Of a stretch of DNA of 64,000 nt, positions 45,290 to 58,614 are shown piece after piece. This DNA comes from Conoideocrella luteorostrata (taxonomy: Eukaryota; Ascomycota; Sordariomycetes; Hypocreales; Clavicipitaceae). The stretch lies in contig JASWJB010000015.1 in NCBI GenBank assembly GCA_032433595.1, positions 186,001 to 250,000 of the forward strand. Direction: 5' to 3'. The notes under the pieces were generated by a model that worked only from the letters and a program-made list of their open reading frames with translations, was not told where the DNA came from and searched no databases. Every line of letters starts with the position of its first letter. The first letter of the stretch is position 1. Made by a program: the position numbers and the translations under genes.

Positions 45290-46847
45290 GCTAGCAAGCC
45301 ACGTTAGCATAAGTTGTCCGTCGTGGGTCAAAATGTGACAAACAGCGTGATGCATGTGCGTACACTGTTATCACAGAACAGGCGAACAGAACCATCCGGA
45401 GTCTCACCTCGTCATGCGGCACTTGTTCGTTCTTAAAGATTGACCTCAATGCAGAGCGAGAAGTGCTGGGGAGTGACTGCGGTCGCTGTGTGAATCTTCT
45501 TGGAAACGTCGTTGCTGCTGAAAAGAAGCAGGCAAGATAGATAATCGAGTGATCGACGTATGTGGAGAGTTCGAGAAAAGAACACCAACTTCTCAGTTCG
45601 TAAAAACAAAAACGAACCTGGCTGGCAAAATGATGATGCACAAGTGAAAGGTGGAGGCCTGGCGAGCATTTCAGGTCGAGCGTGAAATGTGAGGCTGTGG
45701 CCTCGACAGCTGTGAATCATGGCGCGAGGAAACGGGTAAACCTGAAAACGCACACGTTGCCCACGTGACCCTTCAGGTTTTTTGCCGATGGCGAAACTAC
45801 ATGAGAGGAATACATATGTACATATATCTTATTTTATTCATGGTGTTTTTGTGAGATATATGAAACAAAATTTAACAATCAGCGTCCTTGTACCCAAAAA
45901 GCCGTCCCAGAGGCTCAGAACTTCAGTTCTGCGGGTTTCAAGGGTAGTATATGTATTCGCATAACGTTATATCCCTAGTTTCTTCCGATTTATTTGTATT
46001 CTTCCCCTCCGTGCAGCGACAGGCGTCACATTCTCTACTTCCCCGCTGCTCATCCGATTTCGGATGCAAGCCTGTGCACTGGCAGGCAGACACGATTCTA
46101 GAGTTATGCAACATATGAGACGTCTCTAGGCGTTCATCAATGAAAACTCAAACGACAATAGTGACAAATCTTAGCCTTGGGTCTGACAAATTCTTGCGGA
46201 GGCTAACGCGTGAGACCTTTAGCAGTCTTCAATCATGTGACCACGTACCCTTTCTTCATGCCAGAAGACCAGTCAACAATGAAGATTTCGGGTAGACCCG
46301 AGTTCAAGTGCGTCTAGTACATAAATTAGTGCGTGATATGCCATGTGGCACCCAAGAGAGCGCGGACCGCAGGCGCACATTGGGTTTGCGTCACAGGTAA
46401 GAAACCCCCGACCAAATGCTACTCAATGATGAACCTTTTCGCTCCATTCAAATAAACAAGCCAACAGATATCCGGCGCTACTATTGATCTGATGCAAAGC
46501 GGCCGACTACACATGCCCACCCACATGGTTTACTGACGCTGAGCGAAGGTTAAACACGACCTCCTCGGCCACGCCTCATGCATGCGAGAACTTAAACTGT
46601 GCCCACTTAATTGTCGAATAAGCCTGAATATCATACCCTTTTTTTTTTTTGAGGCTTTCTTCTTGATCCTTTCAACATCTCCCACCTTGCAGAAATCCGC
46701 AGCACTCTACATCACAATCTTACAAACAGTACACTACTTGAAGGTGCAGTAAGAATCTCAGTGTACTATTCGGGACAAAGCTAACAAGTGTGAAGATATT
46801 AAGTTGCTGTCATAACCTCGGTAGAAATAGCGCGAAACTGTGATACT
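45290..46847. other. Intergenic, no supported gene
   Basis: Promoter sides of two divergent genes. Overlapping frames at 45291-45753 are Arg/Ser/Phe-rich and domain-free. A poly-T run lies near 46640. Nothing else is seen. Confidence 0.35.
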
Positions 46848-47318
46848 ATGGCAAACGAACAATCGACCGGAGTGTGTCCTGTATTTCTCTATGGCACGCT
46901 CTGTGTTAAAGAAATACTCGCTTGGGTTTTAACAGGAGAGGCATCCAATATTGAGCAGATCGAGGCTATGATCCGCCCAGCGAGAGTTTACGGATTCGCT
47001 CGATACAAGGTCAATGACCGCGATTATCCGGGTGCAATTGCCAGCAAAGGCTCTTATATCGATGGATACTTACTTACCTGTCGAAATGCATCACAGAGAC
47101 TTAACCTCGCTCAATTTGAACAAGATCTCTACGAGGAAGACTCTACAACAGCATATATCAAAGGAAGCGATGGCCAGCCGCAGAAGGAGGGAGTAAAGGC
47201 TGATATATACCTCTGGCGGGAGACTCCTGACGAGAGTTTATCGCGCAATGCTTGGGACTTGCAAGAATTTATCGACACGCGAATGGAAGACTGGCTAGGT
47301 TTGATCGAGAGAATGTAG
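46848..47318 (+). CDS. AIG2 / gamma-glutamylcyclotransferase-like protein
   Basis: Single exon, 156 aa. The fold signature PVFLYGTLCVKEI near the N-terminus is the substrate-binding loop of the GGCT/AIG2 family, followed by RPARVYGFARYKVNDRDYPGAI, SYIDGYLLTC and FEQDLYEEDSTTAYI, where an acidic residue usually acts in catalysis. Fungal members are short cytosolic proteins; activities include cyclotransfer on gamma-glutamyl peptides, but many are untested. The frame is intact. Confidence 0.8.
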   Translation: MANEQSTGVCPVFLYGTLCVKEILAWVLTGEASNIEQIEAMIRPARVYGFARYKVNDRDYPGAIASKGSYIDGYLLTCRNASQRLNLAQFEQDLYEEDSTTAYIKGSDGQPQKEGVKADIYLWRETPDESLSRNAWDLQEFIDTRMEDWLGLIERM

Positions 47319-47644
47319 CAGACTGGAGGCGAATGAGGAGTAAACCAAAATATGGTGCTACAAGTTCGGCTACGTTAAAACTTCTCAAGGAAGATCCTCA
47401 ATTCTCTAACCAGGAGAAAGAATACTCTCATTTCAGTCATAATTACTAAGAACGGCCAATATATCATTAATTTCTTCTAAAAAGGATAAAAAACAGTGCC
47501 ACTCACACTCTGTTACTACGTGAAGCAGACCAAAGTACGAGAATACTGAGCTGGAATGCGAGTTGGACGATATTGTTGTTGGAAGTTGTTTTGCGTAACC
47601 AGATATTCATTGACCGGCTGAACAAATAGAGTCAGGACGAGCGA

Positions 47645-48010
47645 GTGGAGAAGCTGTTCATCAGCTTAGCGCAAACCAGAGGTTGGTGTTTTACGCCGAC
47701 TACCTTACGATTATTGACCATATGCTCTAATGCACTGGTCAAAGAAGCAGAACCTTCACACCCCCTAGACTTGGAAGGCGTCAATGGAAACTGGGAAAGA
47801 TACGCACGAGGCGCACAATATGCTTGCCGGTCTAAGCGCATTTTCCGTACTCGGGGAGGATCGTTGGGTTTATGGCCGGTGTGCACCGGTATAGGTGATC
47901 GTGTTTGCGTGCTGAAAGGTGGCAGAGTGCTATACGTGTTACGACCGGCTACGGATAGTTTCTATTTTCTGGGGGAGTTCTATACGGATGATGTCATGCG
48001 AGGGGAGTGA
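47645..48010 (+). pseudogene. C-terminal fragment of a HET (heterokaryon incompatibility) gene
   Basis: An open frame without a usable ATG encodes about 120 residues matching the C-terminal end of HET-domain proteins: RSKRIFRTRGGSLGLWPVCTG, GDRVCVLKGGRVLYVLRP, FYFLGEFYTDDVMRGE. The N-terminal HET domain and the long middle region are absent; the preceding 330 bp hold no related sequence on either strand. It is a relic of a self/non-self recognition gene. Confidence 0.75.
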
Positions 48011-48334
48011 TACGAGAGGAATAACATCAAACATTCTGCATCGACGACAATAAATCTAAAATAACCCAGGTCATGAAACCTGGTTATGTCCCGATCTCAA
48101 GTGTAGTTCAGAATAAAAGACGCAAGATTAGAGGAGAGCTGGGCTATCTCTCAGGTATCATTAAATTCTTCACAATTCCGAATTCGCAAGATCACTTTAC
48201 GACACAAGATAGCTTCCAAATAAATTGAGAGACTCAATATTTATAAATATGTGTTTCTTTGCAACATGTACACACCGCCGCTTAGCCCTCTCCTAACCGT
48301 AAGCACTTATCCGCCGCGCTCTCTCAATAAAAAG
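48011..48334. other. Short intergenic downstream of PKS
   Basis: AT-rich spacer between the HET relic and the convergent PKS stop codon; likely the 3' UTR of the PKS. Nothing else is seen. Confidence 0.35.
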
Positions 48335-51300
48335 CTACTCACAAAAAGCACTCCTAATGAAAGCCGCTACGCGTTCCGTGTTTTTACCTTTGCGAAGCAT
48401 TGTGAAATGGTTCGCATCCTGTATTCGTCCAATCTGAAGGTTCTTCCCACCGAGCAAAACGTCCCAGTTGTTGGCCCCAAAATTAGTTCGATTCTCGAGC
48501 AGCCACCGCATTTCTCGGGGATCATTGTCTGTGTAAACCGGACGTGCATCAATGCCCTTGCATACACCATCCTCAGCCCAGAGAACATGCGTCTTTGGTG
48601 GTGGTGTTTTGCCGCTGAGGGCCTTGTCCCAGGGTACTGGCTTCCACTCGTCAAGCGCATCAATAAATGCAAGGAAATGCGCGAGCAGCCAATCTGGTGC
48701 TTTACCGTGTCCAAAGAGCCCCAGGCCGTTAATAAAATCGAACATCCGTGGGGGCAGCTTTTCTAATCCAATCGGGTTTGGAGAATCGAGGAGGAGAAGC
48801 CGTTCAACGGTTTCGTATTCCTGGGTCATTTGGATTGCCGCTTCATAGGCGCATATGCCTCCCGCAGACCATCCGCCTAGGTTGTAAGGTCCATGAGGTG
48901 CTCTGCGCCTAATCTCTTCGACATAGAGCGACGTAAGGCCTTTGATACCAAACTGAACGAGTTTGTCGGCTGACTTGAGCCAGGGGCAACTGAGACCATA
49001 CACGCAGACATCTTTGTGGACTGCATCGATGGGAGCGTACGAAGTTGCGGAGCCTGAACCATCTGGGAATAGAAAGAGCGTATAGAGCGCAGACTTAGGG
49101 TTGCCTTGTAGGAGCGTTGATGTTGCGCGATACTGTCTCAACTCCGCATATCGGTCTGGCTCGACTTCGAGTCCAAATTCGGGTTGGAAGACGAGATTGA
49201 AAGAGCTGAAGTTGGGATGCGTAAGAAAGAAATCATTGTCCAACTCAAGCTCCAGCTCTTCTCGTAGACGACCGAGGACAGTCAGTGACAGGAGTGAATC
49301 CATGCCCAAATCACCAAGATTGGCGTCGTTGGTGATCTCGCTCATGGACACGCCAATCTCTTCTGCCAAAATAGCGCACACATCTTTGGCTAGACTCTTA
49401 GACACAGATTCCCGCGGGCTCCGAGAAACAGGAGTAGTCTCCATGCTGGTCAGTGGTGTAAAAGGTTCACTACCAGTAGACATGTCCCCCGAAGTACTGG
49501 ATTGTTCAGAGGATTGAACGGGTGAGAAATCGCAGAAGCCAAGGTGAACGGCAAAATCAGCGAATGTCGTGCAGGTCTCGAAAGCTGATGACTCTACTTC
49601 CAGGTCAAGTTCTTCGCGAAGGCGTCCAGATATGGTGAGAGAAAGAAGCGAGTCAACTCCATAGTCTTCAAAAACGAGGTCATCTCGTACACTGACCGAG
49701 GGGATGCCAATCTCCTCAGACACAATCTTGCGAACAGCGTACATAGGGTCTCCCGCTGCGGCAGGCGCTGAAGATGCTGAACTCAGAGACGCATCAGGCT
49801 TCAAATGTTGAATCTTTGTGGGGATAGTAGCGCAATTAAGAGGTTTAGTGAATGCACGTATGGGAGGTGTCTCTTCCACAGCGGTTGGACGCGTGAGAAT
49901 CGGAGGAGGTTTTGTAGATTTCGGTGATGGCATCGCAGCGTCTAGTATCTGTCGAGGAATTCCCTGAAACTGCGCAGCTTAGTTACAGACGATCAAAGTC
50001 TTGTGATGATGTTCAACTTACTGTGATACCGCCGCACACTCCAACAATACCCTCATGATCAAGGATATACACGTCTCCTTGGTAAGTAGTATTTTCAATA
50101 AGCCGCATTCTGACATATGTGCGATACGTCTCATATCTGCAGAATTTTTTAACAGCCCTGAAAGACTGCCAGCCATGGTTAGTAAACACCTGGCTTTTGG
50201 GGGTCTTCGAATGACCGTTCATGAGAAACCCGGCAAGTTGTCCGCAACTATCCACCCATATCGGGTTACAGCGAAAGTTGCCCTCGTCAAATTGAAACCG
50301 AACTAGAGCGGTCGCTTCAAAGTCTTCGTTGTTGACAATGACCTCGTGCATTCCTTTGTAGGCGTCGCTGTAGTCAACCAAGTTCGAGAACAGCTTGTAT
50401 ACGATGCTAGAAGAGAGGCGACTGTTGAGACCTTGATCAGCTTTCTCTTTCAGCCACTCAATGCTTCGCTCAACGTAGTATTGAGTATTATCCCAATGCT
50501 TGCGCCAGACCTTGGGCTGCTCGAAGTGAAGTATACTTTGAGCATGGTCGACAGCTTTGTTTCCCTTGGAATCGATACTGTAGATGGACATTCTGGCGGC
50601 TTTGCTGTCGGTAATGTCGTGGTGTATGTCGATCCTAAGGAGCATAGCTTGAGAGTCCTTGTGAATCACACCTTTGTGAACCACCGTGTCTTGGACGTCC
50701 ACCAAATGATCATTGAGATCCGTGCGATACTTCTCAAGGACATAACTGCCCAAAGTAACCCCGAAATCTGCGTATAATGACTGCAACAGCATTAGCAGAC
50801 GAGCTTTCAAGACCAATCAATACATGTGAACTTACTGAAGTGCAAACGCGGTTGCCGTTAATTACATGGCCGAATATTATTTCGCGCAACTGTTCGTTTC
50901 CAAGATCACACTCCGCAGTGAGTTTAAGCTTTCCGTTGTTAACCACCTCATGGACGATCCGGTGCACTGACGCCGTCGAGAATGAAGAAATAGAAGGCGT
51001 TGATGCTGGAGCAGGAGCTTGGGCTGGTGGATCCCCTCGTGTGAGTAGCCAGTCATGCACATAGTCAATCCAATACTTTTTGTTATCCCATTTATAAGCG
51101 GGCAGCCGCAGTACTTCCTTGCACGCCTCGAAACCGTGGTGATACTCATCCCAAGTAATGGATGACTTGTGATGGTACATAGTTGCGAGGCTTGTCGCAA
51201 GAACTTGCCATCCATCTCGGTTGCGCATCAACGAAGGAACCGCGATGATATCTTGCCAAAGATTGGATTTCAGAAGCGTAGAGCACACTGTATGCGGGCC

Positions 51301-54300
51301 CAGCTCGATCCAGACTGTCTTTTCAGAGATTGATCCGCTGTCCCTGGCCGACTGTAAGGCATCACAGAAGTTGACAGTTTCCCTACAGTGACGTTTGATG
51401 TGCTCAGCTTTAAAGGAAGGTTTTTCTCCCCCAAGATAGGTCTTACCGAGCAAGGGGCAGCCAATTCGAACACGCGGTGAGTGGAACACGACTCGAGAGG
51501 CAATTTCCTCGAGCTCACCCAGTATGGGGTCAACCTGCGCCGAGTGGAACGCAAACGGAACGTCGACCTTTGTTGCTTTAACGCTGTCGTTCATGAGTGT
51601 CTGGGAAAGCCGCTCGATGTCGTCGATACGGCCACTGACGACAGTGTCCTGTGGACTATTGATGCAAGCAACTTGGAAATCACCTGCATCCAGGTATGTC
51701 TGAATCTGGTTCACGCCGCTTCGGACAGCTAGCATTGCGTGACTTCCCTTGCTGCATTTGTCTTGAAGAAGGCGAGCCCTCATGCCGACGAGGTAGATGG
51801 TGTCACTTGCAGTCAGAACACCGGCAGCGTTTAATGCCGCGTAGTGACCTAAGCTATGACCGACGACGTAGTCTGGCTGCATACCAAATGATACCCAGAG
51901 GCTTGTGAGTGCCATCTGCACACAAACAGTACCAAGTTGAACCACAAGTGGTTCAAGGTCTTCAATGTCGACACACCCATCTACAAGAGGCATAATCGAT
52001 GGAAACCCGTGTCGTTGTGCCAGATTGTCGTAGGAGTGGATCGCATCACGAAAAGTTGCAAAGTGTAGTAAATGCTGACCCATAGCGCTGTACTGCGACC
52101 CCTGACCACTGAAGACAAAAGCCACAGGTGCTTCCGAGGAACGTCGATGATCTTCCCGTCCAATCTCTTCATCCAGCTTCCTCAGCAGCTGCTCACAGTT
52201 TGCAGCTGGGATTGCAACCCGGAATGGATGATGCATCCGCCGAGCTGTAGTTGTATAGGACAGCTTGGGCAAGAAGCCTTCGGTTGATGTTTGCTTCTGA
52301 ACAAAACTTCTCAGAGTCTCTAAATTACCTTTGAGAGATTGAATGGACTTGGCAGATATCGTCACAACATGAGCCGTCCGAGGATCTGACTGTGATAAGT
52401 TCATGGCGAGTTTTGGATAGTCTTCCACCAGCAGTGCTGTATTGCCGCCGGCCGCCGAGAAGTTATTGACGAAAGCACGGCGTATGTTATTGAATTCATC
52501 GCGTCGCTTCCACTGGGTAGGCGTTTTCGCTATATGGACGTTGCGTTCATCCAGGTCTGTTGGAAATTTATGATTTATGGTGCCTTTAATACCGCAATGT
52601 GGTGGAATCATGCTCTTTTCCATCATCAGAAGGACCTTGATCAGTGCTGTGACCCCGGATGCGGATTCAGAATGGCCCACATTTGCCTTAGTTGAGCCCA
52701 AATGCAGACTTTCATGAGGCAGCCGTCCTGATGTAGCCGACGGAGCAAAGACATTGAGAACTGATGCCATCTCGGTCGCGTCGCCAGCTTGTGTTCCGGT
52801 CCCATGCATCTCAATGTAGCTTACTTGATGGGGATGAATTCCAGACTCGGTGATCAGCTTGGAGAAGACTTCCTCCTGAGCACCGCAATGCGGTCTGGTA
52901 ATGGAGACGGAATCAGCAGAATGATTGGTATGAGCACCTGAAATGACTGCTAGGATGGGGTCATGGTCCGCGATTGCGTCGTCCAGCCTCTTTAAAACGA
53001 CAGTGCCGACAGCATCCGCTCGACAGTAACCGTCCGCCTCATCGTCAAACGTGTTACAGTTGCCTGTAAATTTGATGTTAGTTATCAAAAGTTTTAGCCG
53101 CTGCACAAGCATACATACCTGTTCTTGACAGGAAATGCCCGCGATCCAATCCGGTAAAGCTATCCGGATTCGACATGACATTCGTGCCACCAGCAACGGC
53201 TGTATCGCATTCATTGCGCCAAATGGAATTGCATGCTAAGTGAATTGCCGCAAGACTCGAGGAGCTGGTCGCAGGCAATATGTTAGTTAAATCATTGAGC
53301 GTCGCAAGAAAGCATGTGTGTGAAGGCTTACCATGCAGTGTCGACGCTTACTGATGGACCGCAAAATTTGAAGAAATAGTTAATCTTGCCCGGTGTGAAG
53401 GCTCGATTCCCACCTTGAGCAAGTTAGTATTGGGCAGGGTTGTCTTGAGATCTATGATTCGAACCTAATGCTTACCTGGTATGAAATAGGTGTCGACGTT
53501 CTGCCCGCAACTGACTTCTCTATAGTCATCGCTAGTCATGCCGTAAAACACGCCAACGCGGTCTCGTTGGGTTGACGGTGTCCTGTCAATAACGACGCCC
53601 GCCATCTCAAGAGCCTCATACGCGGTCGCTAAAGCCAATCGCTGGCCTGGGTCGGATTGTTCAGCCTCCTTTGGGGAAATATTGAAGAATTTTGCATCAA
53701 ATAGCCCAGGTTCGTTGACCCAGCATCCATGCATGACCTTGCTCGTGTTCTTCCGTTTGCCGGTAGCATCGTAGTACAACTCTGCCTTGTATCTGTCTTC
53801 TGGGACGGGCCGATGAACATCAAGTCCTTGGTACAGAAGGTCCCAGAATGACTCAACATCCGCCGCCTCCGGGAATCTCCCAGACATGCCGGTGATAGCT
53901 ATCTTAGCATCGCCCGGCTTAGCAGTGCCAAGGGATTCTAAATTGACGCCGACTTCAACTTTGTCCATTATACCGTCATCTATGCTAATCTTTCTCGACA
54001 GGCCCGGAGAAAATGACAGTTTGAGGGTCGGACAAATACTGGTTGAGATTGGGACCAGCGAACATTGAACCATGTCCACCGCTTCGAACGCTTGCTCTAT
54101 ACTCTCAGCCGTTTCCAGCAGGTCCAAAGGCAGGAGGAGAATACCCTCAACAGCACGGTAGAGTAGGTCTCGAAACTTCACCTCCATTGCAGCATTATAG
54201 CTGGACGAGCTGTTAATGAAGGGTAGCTTTCTGGACAGGTCGCCGACCGCAACATCCTGAAGAATGTTTTCAACATCTCTGGCAGAGAAAATATGCGGCG

Positions 54301-55196
54301 CATGATACGGCGCATGCACAGCAAGCGGAATCAACTTCAACTCCTTTTCGAACCGTGAAGACTCCAGGAAGTGATGCACAGTTGCCGGTGGGCCGGTGAT
54401 AGTCCAAGTTTTTGGGCCTTTTGCGCTAACGTATGGAGATGAAAGATGTGGGATATTCTGTTTTAATCAGCAAAGCACTGACATGTTGAGGAATACAACA
54501 GCATTTACTTACAAATTCGTCTCTATACGACGCAATGACTTGCTCAGCAAGCGCCAGCGGAAACTGTGAATCGGAAACTACATATGACCAAACAGACGGA
54601 GAAGCTACATCCGTAGACTCTTGAGAGCTGAACAAGGCCGCGGCTCGAGAAACGAAGAGGCCTACTTTTAGTGATACACGGACTGCATCGACGCCCGCTC
54701 GCACCAGCTCACCCAGTGACTGCGATGAACTAACTGCAGCTGCGGCTAATGCCCCAATACAGACACCCGAGACGTGGTCATTTGGACCTTTTGGGTAATT
54801 ATCTTGGCTATCCCCGAAGTAACTGAGCACTGTTAGCAGTATGATCGCACTAAGAGATACAAGGACAATATCTTACTTGAGAAAGCAGCAGAGCTGGTAA
54901 ATCGTTGTCAAAGTACTCTCAAACGGTGCGGTCTGATCATTTTTAAGCCCTCGAGCAACAAGGTTTTGGATACTGCAGAAAGCAGGGAATAATTGCTGTT
55001 CTGGAGTAGTAAGACGACTTATTTCATGTCTCAGCGTATAGTTGACCTGATCAATGAAAGATGTCAAGTAAGGATTATTTTTCCTCAGCAGAAGTAACTG
55101 CAAGTTTGATAGGTTGCAGCTACTCTGGTCCCCAAAAACAAAGACTCGAGTCGAGTTAAGTCCAGCATTAGACTTGTTGGTCGTCATTGGTTCCAT
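48335..55196 (-). CDS. Non-reducing polyketide synthase (SAT-KS-AT-PT-ACP-ACP-TE)
   Basis: Eight exons: 55196-54877, 54822-54513, 54457-53476, 53413-53332, 53264-53119, 53063-50836, 50780-50022, 49969-48335; 2,153 aa, every phase consistent. SAT spans about 1-370; KS about 394-820 with Cys565 (DTACSSS, split by an intron) and His700/His744 (EMHGTGT, NVGHSES); AT about 926-1245 with Ser1017 in GHSLGH; PT about 1300-1620 with His in [10 protein letters not shown] and Asp in [11 protein letters not shown]; two ACPs with [10 protein letters not shown] and [10 protein letters not shown]; a C-terminal TE with [12 protein letters not shown] and a distal His (DANHFTML). There is no KR, DH or ER, so it should release an aromatic polyketide. 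Domain order and the EthD/laccase neighbours match the conidial-pigment PKS clusters known in Metarhizium. The product cannot be read from sequence. Confidence 0.95.
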
Positions 55197-57087
55197 AATG
55201 GGAGAGGTACCCCGTACCAGGTACCAAAATTGTCAACCAAACGAAGTAAATAGGACGTTGAGCTTCCTTATTTTCTTTTGAGTTGGGTATTGATACCGTT
55301 CTGTACAAGTTTACAAAGAAATTAGGTCCAAGATAAACTGAAGTATAATAATTTTAGATCAGATACAAAATGTCTAAGGACTAGTTAGTACTTATAGTGA
55401 ATGCCGATTTTCGACGTTGTATCTACGAGAGGGGCCTCTTCACGCACTTGACTATACCGACCCGCAATGCCATGGAGGCGTAGGTTCTACTGTGTTGAGA
55501 GATGTCCCTTTGTCGATGGTTGGCTCGATCTGTCTGGAAAAGATCGATCCTTTGGGTGACTGCACAGTGTAAAACTACGATTAGGTTAATAAAATTAAGT
55601 TTTTGACGTTTGAGCAGGTCTGGTCGTTGATCCGGTCAGAAAAGCGGCTCAAAAAGGTTAAACCGTCAGCACTATCCGTGACAAATATGTCAACTGTTGA
55701 ACAAAGTCACATTCTCCGTGACTGCTACGATGCCTTGGAACAAGAGTTTGTGTCTCGGACCGAAAGCAGCTTCCACATGTGTGGCTGGCTTACTCTATAC
55801 CATACTGAAGCTGAGCCGCGTTCTAGACCTAAGACCTACATTCCATCAACATCCTATATGCGTGCATTTGAAGTAAGCAGACAGGTCATTGATCGCAATG
55901 AGCATAATCCATCCAACTGCTACACTGCATGACAGTCTTTTAGGTGAATGACTTACAAAGTAACTCTCATCATACGCTGGTATAGTATCGATCCCTTCCA
56001 TCACCCACAACGCTTACTAAGGACATAGACTAGTCCATTCACGTCTTTAGAATATGGCTTGAAGTATAATTAGACTTTCGATTCAACCGCGTATATCAGC
56101 ATCGGTGCCGATTGGCCTTTGGTCTTCAGACCCATAAGCTGGGAAAAGCGCCCTTCCAATCACTGACTCTATGATGCGCTCCGAGAAAACTTGAAGGTGA
56201 CGCCTGCATTATGCGCTTTAGGAATCTCGCGAAGGCGGACTTTAGCAGGCAAGGCATCCTACCTGCCTATTGCATGATTCCTTCCAAGGATATTGAGCAT
56301 CCTCCATTTATCAGGCTGTAAATGGCATACCAATCGAAAGATGCATTCAATCTGCTAATTCCGTTTGAATCGAGTAAACACCATTTCAGGTGGATGTGAT
56401 GTGATTGTCAAACTTGCAACCAGGTACTAGCACCCGTTTCAGCCGAGAGAGATACTCAGTGAGTAGACATTACTACAATGGTGATGTCGACTACGCAAAG
56501 TACAGCTTGGATCGCACGCCATACAACGAGTCCCGCATGCTGCAAGCTTGCCGGTGGATTCTTCCATTTCCGTAAAGCGTGAGATAAAACTACCTCTAAC
56601 TGGGCGCCTCAGATTACGACCCCGTCATGTAGCACTTAAAATTTTCGTAACGTAGCATATCTGTTTTGTAAATTGGGTCATCTTAACATAATAGTGTTGC
56701 ATGCTACTGTGCCAGACATAGATGGTCGATGTAGTGCCCAAATAACCATGATATCCAAAAGTCCAGCTGCAAAGTAAAGCATTTGCATAGCCTAGAATGT
56801 TGTACGCCCAATTTAAGCCTTATGTGGATCACTTAAGGTTTCCGTAACGTTGTATTATCTGCCCTTGGCTTGTTCAGCAACCTGAACTCTTGAACACGTG
56901 ACGTGAGCCCTTAAGGTTCAGTCTTACATTCCGAAGACTCCGAGCCACAACCTATACAACTTCACTGTCGCAATGTCGAGAACATCTAATGCATTTGTCA
57001 CAATCCGAATCTTAGAAACTCTGTTTTTAAACTTCTCAATTAGACCACTTGTACGAAGCACTAAACCTCAATGTAGCCGGTTATTCC
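55197..57087. other. Intergenic inside the pigment cluster
   Basis: Holds the PKS promoter near 55200-55500. A 109-codon frame at 55603-55932 has no recognisable domain and no supporting context. Two short related segments (CACTTAAaatTTTCGTAACG near 56634 and CACTTAAggtTTCCGTAACG near 56829) may be remnants of one repeat. No transcription-factor gene is found. Confidence 0.4.
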
Positions 57088-57650
57088 TTATTTAGGTACA
57101 ACCTTTCCATTATCTAAAAACTCTTCGAAGTAGCCAATAGTCATACTAGAAATGGAGAACTTGGTCAGCACCTGCGTTGTACTCATAACGTAAGGTAAGA
57201 TTGTAAGCAGATTACTTACGTTGACCTCGAAGTATCGGCAAAATTTTTGTGGTCAGGGGCCACTTTCTCTAAGAAGTGTGCATCGGCCTTCATCCGCTGA
57301 AAATCTTCCAACCGTCGGAACACAAATTGCACAATGCAATCGTAGTCAGACATCTTGGAAAATTCCGGGTCGTACAGCTGAAACAGCAATGGCCGACTTT
57401 TACTGTCATTGTGGGTCTGACGAGGTGTAAGAACGCATGCAGACTGAGTAACGTCGGGGAAAATAGAAGGACTTACCATATTATAGCGTACCATGCCATA
57501 CTCTTCCATAAGGTTACTAACCAAAGGAGCATGGATTTTGGTCATGTACTCTCGGTAGGCAGCTTCGCTAAGTCCTGGTTTGCGATAGGCGGTAATGGTG
57601 AGACATAGCAGCTTCTCTGGCTGGGAAGAAAGCGGATCCGAGATGGCCAT
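57088..57650 (-). CDS. EthD-domain protein (pigment-cluster dehydratase-like)
   Basis: Three exons: 57650-57477, 57416-57220, 57145-57088; 142 aa, phases 0 then 2. Start [10 protein letters not shown]; an in-frame ATG at 57671 would add seven residues. Family segments are [63 protein letters not shown] and [11 protein letters not shown]; the last exon supplies the usual MTIGYFEEF ending. EthD proteins are ferredoxin-like dimers; in fungal aromatic polyketide clusters they catalyse dehydration or related tailoring of the released product. It lies about 1.9 kb upstream of the PKS on the same strand. Exon 3 is too short to be seen by ORF calling alone. Confidence 0.88.
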
Positions 57651-58614
57651 GGTGCATCGGATGTTCTGCATACGCTCGCACCTGACTGTAGATTTCGTTG
57701 GTAAGATTAATTGATACCGTAATTAATGCGATCGAGTAAATCGAAGATGTCAATTGCTGATTAATTAGAGGAGCCGCGAGCTTGGCATATATAGTGTCAG
57801 TATCTGGAAGTCGTGCCGATGTGTTGCTATTGTGAGACAACACTCCGGTGAGAGGAATGCTCAGAAAAACTTTACAGATTTCATGAGACGGGGATTTTGT
57901 CTGCCGAAGTTAAACTCTGGATGCTTTCATCGTGGACATACAATGCTGTCTATGCATTGAGCAGTCTTCCAATCCGAAACAATTTGACATTGTTAAAGAG
58001 CGTGATGATTTAGCCGGGTTGAAAGCCAAACCAGCGACTCTATCGAGCAACGAATACCGTAATCTACAACTATGTGAGAGTTTACGATAAACTCAATCGT
58101 AACTTTTTGCATTCCAATGCTGAGCAGATAACACCGTTACGGTCTTTCCATTCAGCTTCCTCTTGGGCGTTACATTGGGCCGACCTGATCGAGATCTTTC
58201 GTACTACGTCCAACGAGGATCCAAAGAAAGCGGGGTCTTGGGCTCTTTTCCCTGAAAATTGAAAGCTGATCGTGATGCACTACAGTATTACGGGTCACAG
58301 GATAGCATAAGTTTTGGACAGTTGTGAACTCTAAGCTTTCGACGAAAGCGTCGCTCCGTCGTGACAAACGCTCTTACATGTGGCAATCGATCTTGCATGC
58401 TTGCGTTATTCTGCATGTAGTATGTCTTTGTTATTCATCTGCTGAATCGTTTTTTCAAAGATTTTTTTGTTTCTTCTTAAAAAGCGCTCACTTGTTGCAC
58501 GTTGCAGTGCTTTGTCCAAGGTCCTGCGTTGAAAGTACAGCTCTGCAGTAGTTCTTACGCAATCTCGAGTCCCCAGTGAACTCAGACACTACAATTAGGG
58601 CCAGCTCCTAGAAC
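57651..58614. promoter_or_regulatory. Divergent promoter, EthD / laccase
   Basis: About 960 bp separates the head-to-head start codons of the EthD and multicopper oxidase genes, so shared control is possible. Short frames inside show no domain. No specific binding site can be assigned with confidence. Confidence 0.4.

Noticed and set aside
55603..55932. 109-codon frame inside the pigment cluster as a cluster regulator
   Set aside because: No zinc-cluster or other DNA-binding motif, no splice extension and no recognisable similarity.
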